A stretch of DNA of 64,000 bases from Culex pipiens pallens (GCF_016801865.2 NC_068938.1:136070998-136134997), one strand, 5' to 3'. Counted from the stretch's first letter, positions 52,516 to 63,771 are shown. Notes: generated by a model not told the origin, from the letters alone. Numbers and translations: made by a program.

Positions 52516-52697
52516 AGGCTAGTATGCAGATCGGAAGGAAAGGGGTCAAGAAACAGCTTTACGAACAGCAGAACAAAGGAGAGGGAGCGATTTCTTGGGG
52601 CTTTTCTTCACCCTCTCTGACTTGCTTGCGCTGCCGCTGCTACCCATTTGATTTTTTTCTTGACCGGTTCCTTCCGAAGTGCGTATACCGCTTTAGA
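52516..52697 (+). mobile_element. ~180-bp MITE, copy 3
   Basis: See 41965-42165; contains AAGAAACAGCTTTACGAACA and TTGACCGGTTCCTTCCGAAG. Confidence 0.7.
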
Positions 52698-53275
52698 AAG
52701 AAAAAAGAGAATTGAATAATTTGAAAATTGTAAAACATTCAGAATTTTACAACTTTTAAAATTTTAAACATTTTTAGTTTAAATTAAATATTAGAATTGG
52801 GTACTAAAGCCCTATGTAAATTTTTATGTACAACGGTAAAAAACACGATTAAAAACCATTTCTGATCACTTTTATTCATTTTAATCCAAATTTTTTTTTT
52901 TACAAGACAACATTTTTTCGATGGATCAACTATGGTCCCCTTGGAACGAGCTGTCATGTAGGAGCTTTTCTGTCAAGAAGGACCGCGAGGTTAATTTTTC
53001 AAAATTGATTTAAAAATCCATTTTAAACTGTTTGTGGTCGTACAAAGGGTCATTGTACTCAGAAAAATAAGCTTTATCGCTGGAAACAATAATATCAGCA
53101 ATCTAAGCTTCATTTTTGGACCCAATTTAAGCGTTGAAAAATTTAAGAATTTTGGAATATTAGATTTTTAGAACCTTCGAATTTAAAAATTTTCAAATTT
53201 TAAAATTATAAATTTAAAAAATTTCAAATTTTCAAATTTTAAAGTTTTAAATTTTAAAATATAAAATAAAACTTT

Positions 53276-53342
53276 AGAATTTTAGAATTTTAGAATTTTA
53301 GAATTTTAGAATTTTAGAATTGTAGAATTTTAGAATTTTAGA
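53276..53342. repeat. Short AGAATTTT octamer array
   Basis: About eight TAGAATTT units, the reverse complement of the array at 54929-55965. One unit is variant (GAATTGTA). Confidence 0.85.
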
Positions 53343-53554
53343 TTTTTTTTTTTTTATTAAACGTACTGGCCTTTTGTTTCCATAATTTGGCCAAGTTTCG
53401 AAATTCAAAATTTTACAAAAAATAATTAGTTTAGCGTAGTCCTACGTCAACCAGTTGGCTCCCATAGTCTTCGCTTCGGTGTTGGTTGTTTCGGCGATTC
53501 AATTTGTTGTCTATTGTCGTTGCGGTGGTCATTCTCATGTGTAGCTAGTAGGTT

Positions 53555-53830
53555 GTCGTCGTCGTCGTCGTCACAGCACGATCTTTTTTCTTCGGGAGCG
53601 TTCTTTTCTTCCAACTGCCTCCCTGACTGAAAAGTCCGTCAGACGTCCGTCGTTTGTCGTCCGTGCAATTGTACGACGTCGCTCGACAATGTCGTGCGAC
53701 TTTCGCGCGAATGTCATACGTTTTTGCACCAAAATGTCGTATTTGTCGTGCGATCGATGATCGAAATTGTACGACATTGTCGTACGACATTCGACCGACG
53801 TCGCACGGTTTTGTTATTTAGAATGTCGTG
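53555..53830. repeat. GTCG/CGAC-rich cluster
   Basis: A (GTC)n run at 53555-53572 is followed by many GTACGAC, GTCGTACGAC and GTCGCACG words up to 53830. Similar words occur inverted at 57355-57515. Function unknown. Confidence 0.5.
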
Positions 53831-53951
53831 CTATTGTCGTGTGCTTTCATTTCGGATTTTTAGGTTATGTTGCAGTTGAAAAAACTGTTGTTTTGTTTTT
53901 ATTGTTTTTTTTTATTTCAACTGTCAAAATTTCACAAAAATATTTACTTGT

Positions 53952-54258
53952 TCACTTAATTTCACTTCGGATCGCCGATTCTTCTCCAACTTTGCTTCCT
54001 TCGGGATTTGCCTTGACCGCAGCTTCCGGCTTGGATGTTGGAGGCGGCCGTGGCAGCATCTTGGCCGTGTTGGACTTTTGCTCCTCGACGCGCTGATCAA
54101 AACCCGGATGCGACACCTTGGCGACGATCTTGAACCTCCGACGGATTGATGTTTACCGGAGTACGAGAGGCTGCTTCCTTGGGTTCTACGGAAGCCACGC
54201 GGGACCACACGGGGACGCATGGTTTCCGGCAGGATCAGATCAGAATATGTTTGTTGCC
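53952..54258 (-). pseudogene. Broken ORF, unrecognised protein
   Basis: On the minus strand a splice-acceptor-like TTTTTTTCAG precedes 54258. One frame reads VASVEPKEAASRTPVNINPS and on to VASG, then the protein-like text resumes in another frame as FDQRVEEQKSNTAKMLPRPP to EESAIRSEIK and a stop (53954-53952). A single-base shift near 54110 separates them. I do not recognise the family. It could be a decayed gene, a sequencing error in a real exon, or TE-derived. Confidence 0.45.
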
Positions 54259-54928
54259 TGAAAAAAATATAACATCAATCAACAATTGGCAAGAATTTAT
54301 AAATTAAATTCAGAATTCAATAATAATAATAATAAAATTTCAAAACAATACAATTTCAAATATGTAATATTCAAATATTTTGTAACTATAAAAGAAAAAC
54401 TAAATTTATTTATTCTCGCTTACTTTTACAAAATGTCCTATGTACACAGAAAACCCATGGCGCATTGGTTTTTTCATAAGAATTCTAATTGAAGACATCT
54501 TAAAAATTTAAATTTAAAAACGTATAAAACTCAAATTACTGCAAATAATTAATTGCTCATTGCGAGATTAAATCACTTTTCTCCTTCGCTGTGACTGACA
54601 GGAGGTTACAGCCGCCGAACCACCGCTGTGTAAAAATTAGCAGGTTGAACTGAAATTCAGCGTTGATTTGGCTGTCAACATGATTTGTTTTGAATATTTT
54701 CCAAAAAGTCAGCAGAAAACTCAAGGCAACCTTTGACAACAGCCAAAAATTTGCTCTGCGGCTGTCATGCGGCCATTCTTCTGCGGTCATATCAGCGCGC
54801 GTGAACTCTAATTATTAACGCCCGTGATAATATTATTATTATTTAAAGATTGTTCCAAATTTGAGAATTCTAAAAATATTTAATGATCAGACGTTTACAA
54901 ATTTCAGCATCATCATCTCATCATCAAA
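54259..54928. other. AT-rich gap, no gene seen
   Basis: Nothing recognised. 54790-54850 has ATTATTATT runs. Confidence 0.45.
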
Positions 54929-55965
54929 TTCTAAAATTCTAAAATTCTAAAATTCTAAAATTCTAAAATTCTAAAATTCTAAAATTCTAAAATTCTAAAA
55001 TTCTAAAATTCTAAAATTCTAAAATTCTAAAATTCTAAAATTCTAAAATTCTAAAATTCTAAAATTCTAAAATTCTAAAATTCTAAAATTCTAAAATTCT
55101 AAAATTCTAAAATTCTAAAATTCTAAAATTCTAAAATTCTAAAATTCTAAAATTCTAAAATTCTAAAATTCTAAAATTTCAAAATTCTAAAATTCTAAAA
55201 TTCTAAAATTCTAAAATTCTAAAATTCTAAAATTCTAAAATTCTAAAATTCTAAAATTCTAAAATTCTAAAATTCTAAAATTCTAAAATTCTAAAATTCT
55301 AAAATTCTAAAATTCTAAAATTCTAAAATTATAAAATTCTAAAATTCTAAAATTCTAAAATTCTAAAATTCTAAAATTCTAAAATTCTAAAATTCTAAAA
55401 TTCTAAAATTCTAAAATTCTAAAATTCTAAAATTCTAAAATTCTAAAATTCTAAAATTCTAAAATTCTAAAATTCTAAAATTCTAAAATTCTAAAATTCT
55501 AAAATTCTAAAATTCTAAAATTCTAAAATTCTAAAATTCTAAAATTCTAAAATTCTAAAATTCTAAAATTCTAAAATTCTAAAATTCTAAAATTCTAAAA
55601 TTCTAAAATTCTAAAATTCTAAAATTCTAAAATTCTAAAATTCTAAAATTCTAAAATTCTAAAATTCTAAAATTCTAAAATTCTAAAATTCTAAAATTCT
55701 AAAATTCTAAAATTCTAAAATTCTAAAATTCTAAAATTCTAAAATTCTAAAATTCTAAAATTCTAAAATTCTAAAATTCTAAAATTCTAAAATTCTAAAA
55801 TTCTAAAATTCTAAAATTCTAAAATTCTAAAATTCTAAAATTCTAAAATTCTAAAATTCTGAAATTCTAAAATTCTAAAATTCTAAAATTCTAAAATTCT
55901 AAAATTCTAAAATTCTAAAATTCTAAAATTTTAAAATTCTAAGATTCTAAAATTCTAAAATTCTA
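54929..55965. repeat. AAAATTCT octamer satellite, ~129 units
   Basis: About 1.04 kb of the 8-bp unit AAAATTCT with only a few point variants (e.g. near 55178, 55330, 55861, 55930). The right edge decays into irregular AATTTTA words to ~56830. Confidence 0.97.
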
Positions 55966-56900
55966 ATTTTCTGAATATTAAAATTGGAGAGTACCTCAAT
56001 ACCAAAATCATTTACTTCAATTCGTGATATTTTTAACTCCTATTTTTCATTAGACCTTTTTTTTTATTTCTACATTGTAAAGTCCTTGAAAAATTTCAAA
56101 TGTTAATAGATTTTAGATTTTTTCCAATTTTAAAATTTAAGAATTTTTAGATTTTTTTAAAAGAATTTTTAAAAGTTTAAAATATTTAAAAGAAATAAAA
56201 ACTTTACATTTTTAAAATTTAAAAAATATATTTTCTAAAATTTTTGTATTTTTTTTATTTTTAGAATTTTTTAAATTTGTTTTATTTAAAATTATCAAAA
56301 AATTAAGATGTGCAAAAAAAAGAGATTTTTTTAATTTTGAGAATTTTAAGAAACTTACTAATTTTTAAAATGCGTAGAATTTATAACAAATAGAATTTTT
56401 GATAATTTTTATTTAAAAATATAAATTATTTGAATTTTAGCATTTTTAGAATTTACAATTTTGGAATTTTAGAACATATAATTTTTAGAATTTTAGAATT
56501 CAAAATTTCAACTCGTGCGACTAACGTTTTGGGAATTTATGAACTTTATAATGTTAGATTTTTAGTATTTATGAATTGAAAAATTTTGTATTTAAGAATT
56601 GGGGAATTTTAATATTTAAATTATTGTCAATTTTAAAATTTTCATATTTTAGAGTTTAATTTTTTTTAATATTTGAAGACTTTGAGAATTTTAAATTAAT
56701 GAATTGTATAATTTAAGAATATTAACAATTTGCACAATATCAAGAAATTAAATGAATTTAGAATTTTCAATTTCTTGCATTCTTAAGTTCTGGAATGCTA
56801 GAATTTTAAATTAAGAATGAAAAACTTTATAATTTCATATTACAATTATCAAATCAAATCAGCGTTGAAGTTTTTTTTAAGCATTATTGGATTAAAAAGT
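55966..56900. repeat. Degenerate AT-rich sequence related to the octamer
   Basis: Scrambled GAATTTT/AAAATT words without regular period; looks like an old decayed array. No gene. Confidence 0.5.
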
Positions 56901-56920
56901 TAAGAATTTGTGATGTTCAT

Positions 56921-57337
56921 CTAATTTTTAATTTCGATCGTCCAATCGCACTCCCAGCACACCTCCTCCATCGTTTCTAAAACATGACTCACCAGTTCCA
57001 TTAGATATGGAGGCAACCTCCCGCGGAAAGTAAAACACCAAACACTAACGGCTTCCTCGATCGCAAACTGGTTCCTTCCCGTCCCGTCTTCCGGAATGGC
57101 TCGCCGAGTAATCCATATTTCCCGTCCTCCTCTTCCTCCTATACCGCCACGAAGACCGCAATCTGGAATACAAGACAATTTGATTCGGTTGTCGCCCACT
57201 CCGGCCGGAACTTTCCGGCAGAAAAAGTAATTCAATCTAGAACACAACTTACCTTTAAACTGGCCAAAATCCTCCCAAAGCCTAAAACCAACAACAATTT
57301 GTTCGACTCGGTTGCAATCAAGTTCGAACAAGTTCAA
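56921..57337 (-). CDS. Small hypothetical ORF, optional intron
   Basis: From ATG 57337 the minus strand is open to a TAG at 56921 (138 aa). A GTAAGT donor (57252) and TTGTATTCCAG acceptor (57163) would remove 90 bp in frame to give 108 aa: MNLFELDCNRVEQIVVGFRL ... a Gly/Arg patch ... LPPYLMELVSHVLETMEEVC. I do not recognise it. It is flanked by the CGAC-rich repeat at 57355-57515, so it may be repeat-derived. Confidence 0.4.
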   Translation of the reverse strand: MNLFELDCNRVEQIVVGFRLWEDFGQFKGKLCSRLNYFFCRKVPAGVGDNRIKLSCIPDCGLRGGIGGRGGREIWITRRAIPEDGTGRNQFAIEEAVSVWCFTFRGRLPPYLMELVSHVLETMEEVCWECDWTIEIKN

Positions 57338-57354
57338 CTGAAGAGAACTGTCAA

Positions 57355-57515
57355 ACTGTTTGCGTCGACGATAATCGACGTCGAATTGAAGGTAAATCGA
57401 TGGAAAAAAAAACGTCGGGCATGTCGAGTGTTTGTCGTACGTTTGTCGTCCTTTCGACCAATCGATATCGAAACGGTAAAATCAAAACCGTGCGACAACT
57501 CGTACGACGTGCGAC
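57355..57515. repeat. CGAC-rich segment
   Basis: Contains CGACGATAATCGACGTCG and CGTGCGACAACTCGTACGAC; matches the word composition of 53555-53830 in inverse orientation. Confidence 0.45.
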
Positions 57516-57983
57516 ATTTTTCAAACAGGGCTCTTGGGTTTGCCTTTCTTCACAACAGTACACTGAAAATACGCCACCCTTTTTTTCCAAGTGCCCAAAC
57601 ACTTGAATGATTCAATTAGGCCGCATCTTAGATCTAATTTGTTTGTGTTTCAATTTCAATCCAATCCATGATTAAATTCAAGTGTTTTGGCGATTGACTT
57701 TTTGTTTTTTTTTGACTCCTTATTTTCATTCGGGTGGCTCAAATTTTTCAAGTGTTTTGCTCATGAATTTGCCCCACTGTGTTGAACTATTCAAAGTGAT
57801 GAGGAAAACACTTGAAATTGATCTTGTTTTGATTTGAAATGCAATTTCGCGACAGCTTCGTGAGACTTTGCTTTGTTCCCTCATTTGAAAGTTGTGGCGG
57901 TCCGGTGTGTTCGTTTTTCGCAGACCGCGTGAGTTCGCTGTCGCCATGTTCCGTCCATATAGGTATTGCCTGCCCGGTTTGTG

Positions 57984-58467
57984 ATGAGCATCGCCACAAG
58001 GCTGCGTCCTCGGGCTCGGGCTCCGTATGGCCAGCGGAAGGGCTTGGTCTCCCGGACCCGGACAACTTTTGAGATGAAGTTCCTTCCCGGACCCATTTGG
58101 TGAGTGGGGAAAGAATTTTTTTGTAGGGTTATGTTTTGATTTTTGGATTTATTTTGTATGATTCACAGGAAGGGTGCGAAAGAGCTGCAGATGCTGTACC
58201 AGGATGCGGTGCCAGTGAGAAGCAAGATTCGTTCGGATGGTCAAGGCACAGTTTGAGTCGATGGAACCACCGCGGTTCCGCATCAGCAAGAAGATTCTCC
58301 AGGGGCCTCCTTCTCCGCCGGCACCGGTGCTTCACTCGTCGTCGATGAGGAACCTCCCAGGAAGCAGTGGTGGCGAACAAACCGAACCTGACCAGGAGGA
58401 CGATTGTGAAAGGCAGGGACAACCGGATGAAGAAAAAAATAACAATTTTTACACACCAAGTTGTTAA
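57984..58467 (+). pseudogene. Two-exon ORF with a 4-bp frameshift, unrecognised
   Basis: Exon 57984-58099 (MSIATRLRPRARAPYGQRKG ... MKFLPGPIW) splices via GGTGAGT to 58169 (acceptor GATTCACAG), continuing KGAKELQMLYQDAVPVRSKI. At 58225-58236 the sequence ATTCGTTCGGATG holds a tandem TTCG. With it the frame stops at 58256 (67 aa). The adjacent frame continues as MVKAQFESMEPPRFRISKKI ... to a stop at 58467, with Pro/Ser- then Glu/Asp-rich text. A poly(A)-like AATAAA follows at ~58472. No family recognised. Confidence 0.5.
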
Positions 58468-58658
58468 AAAATAAAAGAAGCCAAAAAAATTTCATTGCGC
58501 AACATCTTCTTTATTTATAAAAAATCGAAATCCATTTCTATTACATGCAAACATGCATTGATTATAGAAAGAAAAGCCATTTAAAACCAATAAATATAAT
58601 ATAGTATTTCATGTGACGCAACACGTCAAATTCAAGTGTTTTGCTATTGAAATTACAG

Positions 58659-58902
58659 TACACTCAAACCCCGATGGTTTGACACCAACTGTTGTCAAAC
58701 GAACGGGGTCACTTTTTAGTTTGACACCCCTTTTACACGGCGTTCACACACACTATCAAACGTTTGTTTTGATAGTTTGCGTGAGCGCCTTGTAAAAAGT
58801 GACAGTTCGTCACTTTTTAGTTTGACTTTGACCAACCAACGGGGTACAAACTAAAAAAGTGTCAAACGAAAAAGTGACCAACCACCGGGGGTTGAGTGTA
58901 TC
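58659..58902. mobile_element. ~240-bp MITE with CACTCAAACCCCG ends
   Basis: TIRs CACTCAAACCCCGATGGTTT and CCACCGGGGGTTGAGTG, TA on both sides. Inner GTCACTTTTTAGTTTGAC is repeated. Tc1/mariner-like. Confidence 0.7.
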
Positions 58903-59420
58903 TTTTGGTGCCCAAAATTCAAGTGTTTTGCGATTGATATTTGAGTGTTTTGTACAGCAGGGTCAGATCATGTGTAGAACACTTCGATAAGCTGTGGGAT
59001 TTTTGCTCAGTGTAGTGAATCCGTCCTTGCCATTCTCCTCGTGAGTGTGAGGAACAATGACTTGGGATTTTGCTGTTGCTGGATCGGCTGGAGGCAAAAC
59101 AGGGGCAGGTGGCGTTTGTTTTGGTTTTTTATTGTTTATTGTTTATTCGTCAAGCTTATGTAGACTACTTACAATTTTCTTACATACTAGATATTATTTC
59201 TATTGTACAGATTTTTTCGTAGTTCCGGTTTAGACATGTCGAAATGTATGTACTGTGAATTTTCATTATAAAAGCGCATCATTTGATTTAATGGCGAATT
59301 TTTAAAATAATTTGTCGTGTATGCAGTTATTCTAAAAAGTTGTGAATGTCTAAGAGTATGGCTTGGTTCATGAATACTATTGCGTATTTCTGAAAATAAT
59401 GCTGCTGACTGTATGCGTTA

Positions 59421-59625
59421 AGAAATAATGTCGTTGATGAAAGAGAGCATGGCAAATTTACGACGTTCTTGTAATGATTGTATGTTTATGAGCATGCAGC
59501 GTGCTTCATACGATGGGAGAGGAAATGCAGTCCAGTTAAGTTTACGTAGTGCGTACAGTAAGAATTGTTTTTGGACAGATTCAATACGTGCTTGGTGTAC
59601 GGCATAGTATGGATTCCAGACGATA
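59421..59625 (-). CDS. LINE reverse transcriptase, C-terminal fragment
   Basis: The open frame continues the RT after the insertion: SIVWNPYYAVHQARIESVQK ... LQERRKFAMLSFINDIIS and a stop. Immediately adjacent to the left TSD (59626-59632). Confidence 0.8.
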
Positions 59626-59632
59626 CTACAGT

Positions 59633-60796
59633 CACAGACAAACAGACGTGAATCATCATTGATTTTATCAAAAAATCCATCGTTTACCAAAGAAAGTTCG
59701 AAATTGGGCTGCACACTAGCGCTATCTGCAGTCCTGTTGCGAAAACATCATCATTTCGATAAACCAAATTAAGCGTGTACCCATTTTTCCCTCTAAGCGT
59801 GTACGAATGAAAACTGACAGGTGTTTGTTTATGTTTGCTGTCGATTTTGTTTTCTCATTCTATGCCCAGAAAATTCGCAAAAGATGGGCTGGAAAGTTGA
59901 ATAATCCTGCTAAACTCCCATCATAATAACATTCCACCTAGTATTCCGCAGCATGTTCTGCCCCGTGACCTGCAGTTTTGTTTAGGAAATAAGATGAGAA
60001 CCGGTGTGATGGGCAAGTCGCGTAAAATTGAATAAAACTGATCGCAGGCTGCGTGATTGTTATCTTCCAAGCTAATCTAACTGGCTGTGCCGGGTGTGGG
60101 CATGTAAAAGGGTTGGAGGTTCCGATTTAGTTTTAGCGGAGTGGCAATATCAGTGAAAAAAAAATGGTCACGGTGCCAAGGCGAATGGGTTGCTTCAGAT
60201 TCAAGGTCTTCAAGGGGAACAACCTAGGAAATAGCATTTATACTGGCGGATTTCACCAAATTATGAGCATGTTTAACTGATGTCGGTCAAACGAAAAAAC
60301 CAATGCAGCTGCTAGAGGTGAAGGGGAGTGGAAGTCCATCAATTAAATTGTGTTAAACTGATTTATTCTTTAACATATCCTGTTTTCAAAATGTTCAGTT
60401 AATCTACTCTGGACTGGCTTGAACTCCAGTGTCGTGTCTTTGTCTCCTCCTCCAAGTCTCTTTACCAAACAACAGATCGTTGGTCACGATGTCATCGACC
60501 GAAAGTCACACTTCTACCATATCGAATTATTTCAAGAAAATTTACCGCAGTTAACCAAATCAAATTAACAATGCAACATTGGATTTTCTCCCCACGTGTT
60601 GGCTATAAAGAAAACATTGCACACACACACGGTGATGCACTGAAACGTCAAAGGGCCAAGGGATACGGTGGCGCCACCGACGACGTTCGTGTCTTGTTGC
60701 GGTACTACGGCATCCATTTTTTGACTGATTTGAATTTGAAATGACGGTTTTAGTTGGCGATGGTTTGAAAAAGAGTTGCACGTCTGTTTGTCTGTG
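59633..60796. mobile_element. 1.16 kb DNA transposon in the LINE ORF
   Basis: TIRs CACAGACAAACAGACGTG and inverse, with a 7-bp CTACAGT repeat (59626-59632, 60797-60803). No transposase ORF, so non-autonomous. Superfamily unclear (7-8-bp TSD). Confidence 0.8.
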
Positions 60797-60803
60797 CTAC
60801 AGT

Positions 60804-61752
60804 ATTCCAAGAGTGGCCTGACATACGTTATATAGAGTAATTTAATAGTATACGGGTCCTGGAAGTTGAATGCAAAGCGCTTTATAAAGCCTAATGTACT
60901 TTTTGCCTTGTTTATTATTGTGTTATAGTGTTCTACAAAAGTTAGTTGTGAGTCTAGGATGACACCTAGATCACGTACTACTTCGCATTTTTCTACTGGT
61001 TGGTTTCCTAATAATACTGTTATGTTTGGTGTTTCATGTTTTCTGCTGAAGGCAATGGAATTACATTTCTTTACATTCAATTGGAGTAGGCTTTTACTAC
61101 ACCATGTGTAGAAAAGATTAATTTCGTTTTGGAATACATGACTGTCATTGGCATTTCCTATTTCCATATACAATTTCATGTCGTCTGCATATACAAGTAC
61201 GTTAATTTTTTTAAGAATGAAGGAAATGTCGTTTACATACAAGATGAAAAGAAGAGGTCCTAGATGGGATCCTTGCGGAACCCCAGAGGTGACGTGAATT
61301 GATTCCGATAGTACATTTTGGAAGCGAACAATTTGTTCGCGCTTAGTCAAATATGACTTAAGCCATTCCAAAAGATTCGGTTGAATTCCAATTTTCTGCA
61401 GTTTGAAGATTAATAATGGTATGTCGATTCTGTCAAATGCCTTACTAAAGTCTGTGTAAATTGCTTCTACGAAATTGCGATTATGCGTTGCATTCAGTGT
61501 AAAATTTACAAATTCTAAAAGGTTGGTGCTAGTAGAGCGGCCTTTAAAAAAGCCGTTCTGTTTACATGTAATGCGGTTTTTTACTTGCTGAAAGATTTTT
61601 TCATTTATAATAGATTCGAAAAGTTTTGGAATGCAAGACAAAAGGGCAATTCCGCGATAATTACGTATGTCTGATTTTGGGCCTGACTTGAAAATAGGCA
61701 CCAAAAAAGACTTTTTCCATGTTTGTGGGAATTTTCCAGTATTTATTGACAT
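60804..61752 (-). CDS. LINE reverse transcriptase, main fragment
   Basis: Reads from SINTGKFPQTWKKSFLVPIF through the RT motifs IYTDFSKAFD, SGVPQGSHLGPLLFILYVND and YADDMKLYM, with the catalytic Asp pair in the YADD box, to ...VRPLLEYC where the transposon enters. About 316 residues of RT with no internal stop. Clade by eye Jockey/CR1-like. Confidence 0.9.
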
Positions 61753-61775
61753 GTTGACTCTTTTCCCAAATTTGA

Positions 61776-62581
61776 ATTAACTTTTGGGAAGTCACGCGTT
61801 TTGGCGTTTCATACAAGTGCCCTTACAAAGTATGGGTAAAGGAAAGTAAATTTCAAAGGATTTGCAATGATCATACAGATTTCTGCACTAATTTGTTCCG
61901 AACCATAATCTGCACATCTCCCAAATTGTCTGCGTCCACCCATGTGGCAACACTTGCCTCTTCAAACAGAACGAAATTTCAACGAAATGTTTATGTTTTT
62001 TTAACGAAGCTTTTTGACAGCCGGCCGCCGCGTCGGCAAAGCAGCGCCCCCGATCTGCTTTATCAGCCACGTTGGAACGTCTGACGGATCGACCGAAAAA
62101 TTAGTTGCATCGTCGCCAGGTTTAATTGAAAAAAGTGGAATTTGGTGTGATTTTGGTGCGTTTTTACGGGAAATTGTTTGCAAAGGTGGGTTATTGCGTG
62201 CGGGGGGATTCGGGTTTGGTGTTGGTTTGTGGAAATTCGGTTGGAATTTGGGATTTTTTGGGGAAAAATAGTTGGGTCGATTTTGTTGTCATTTTTTCGC
62301 CATATCATCAGTTTTTCAGAGTTTGGGGCTCGGCTTCCTTCGATTAAATTTTTGATTTTTGTTCTATTTTTAGTTAAGTTTGATTGTTTACTTTAGTTTG
62401 ATTGTGCTCAACGTTTTGAGATTCATTTCTGTTAACTTATTGGAAAATTGAATTCTGATTCTTTCTGTAACTTTTCAACACCAAAATAACTTGAAAATAA
62501 TAAGAAGAATAGCTGATGAAGATAAGCCGGCCCTTATCTTGTTTTGGGACGGAACTAATTTCAACTCTTTCTCCTCTGCAG
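61776..62581 (+). promoter_or_regulatory. Sec31 upstream region, probable 5' UTR with intron
   Basis: A CTCCTCTGCAG acceptor ends at 62581, 8 nt before the ATG. A possible donor AAAG|GTGGGT lies at 62184. The promoter is probably near 61950-62100; no TATA box is obvious. Confidence 0.45.
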
Positions 62582-62589
62582 CCAACAAG

Positions 62590-63771
62590 ATGAAAGTGAA
62601 GGAGCTGCAGAAGATGGTCAACGTGGCCTGGTCGCCGGTCCAGCAGGACCCGATAATGTTGGCGGCGGGCACGGCCGCCCAGCAGTTGGACGCCACGTTC
62701 AGCACGGCGGCCGCGTTGGAGCTGTACTCGATTAATCTGGAAGATCCGAGCTACGATCTGAAGCTGGTGGGAAGTCAGACGAGTGCGCACCGGTTCCACA
62801 AGGTCGTGTGGAGTCCGTTGGACTTTGGGACGGCGGCGAACCCGAACGGGGTCATCGTGGGGGGATGTGAAGGTGGCGTCATCCAGGTTTACAGTGCGTC
62901 GAAGCTGTTGGCCGGGGAGAATGCGCTGATGGCCCAGCAGGACAAACACAACGGAGCGGTGCGCAGTATGGACTACAATCCGTACCAGAACAAACTGTTG
63001 GCCTCGGGAGCGTCGGAGTCGGAAATCTTCATCTGGGATCTGAACAACACGGCGGCGCCGATGAGCCCGGGAACGAAGGTGCAACCGTTTGAGGACGTTC
63101 AAGGTCTCGCGTGGAACCGACAGGTCCAGCACATCCTGGCCTCCGTATTTTCCTCGCGTTGTGTCATCTGGGACCTTCGTAAGAACGAACCCATTATCAA
63201 ACTGACCGACACTCAATCGCGGATCCGTTGGCGCGCCGTCCAGTGGCACCCGGAAGTGGCCACCCAACTCTGGGTCGCCAGCGAGGAAGATCAAGCTCCC
63301 TCCGTTCAACTGTGGGATCTCCGTTACGCCACCGCCCCCACCAAAACCTTCCACATCCACCAGCGGGGTGTCCTCGGACTGACCTGGTGCCCGAAGGATT
63401 TCGACCTGGTCGCGTCCTGCGGCAAGGACAACAAAATCTACTGCTGGAACCAAAACTCCGAAGAGCAAAACGGGGAAATCCTCTCCGAGCTCGCGACCAC
63501 CAACCAGTGGAACTTTGACGTGGCCTGGTGCCCCCGCAACCCGGCCCTCATCGCCGGTTCCAGCTTTGACGGCAACGTAACCGTTTACTCGATCAACGGC
63601 GGAGCGCACGCCCAAGTCCAAACCGTAAACAAAATCGCCGATTCGTTCCCCGGAATGGACAGCATCGGTCACGAGCCGGTTCACCCGTTCGCAGGACAGC
63701 CGCAGCCCACCTGCAATGACCTTAAGCGACCGCCCAAGTGGTTGAAGCGACCAGCGGGAGCGTGCTTTGGG
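62590..63771 (+). CDS. Sec31: Sec31 coding exon 1 (WD40 propeller)
   Basis: 394 codons. ATG 62590 follows CCAACAAG directly after the acceptor; an ATG two lines later would cut the first blade. GC-rich, like LSD1 exon 1. Confidence 0.94.

Larger units (their letters stand above)
57590..58960. repeat. Dispersed TTCAAGTGTTTTG motif
   Basis: CAAGTGTTTTG or its complement occurs at about 57598, 57681, 57748, 57808, 58630 and 58920, often followed by CNATTGA. Not tandem. Confidence 0.55.
59127..61775 (-). mobile_element. 5'-truncated LINE (Jockey/CR1-like), split by a DNA transposon
   Basis: The minus-strand reverse transcriptase ORF ends in a short 3' UTR with an (AATAAAC)n tail (59127-59146). 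An in-frame stop and loss of homology upstream of 61752 mark the 5' truncation. The RT is interrupted at 59633-60796 by a DNA transposon. No EN or ORF1 present. Confidence 0.85.

Noticed and set aside
54929..55965. CRISPR array
   Set aside because: The repeat has no spacers; it is a simple 8-bp tandem satellite in a eukaryote.
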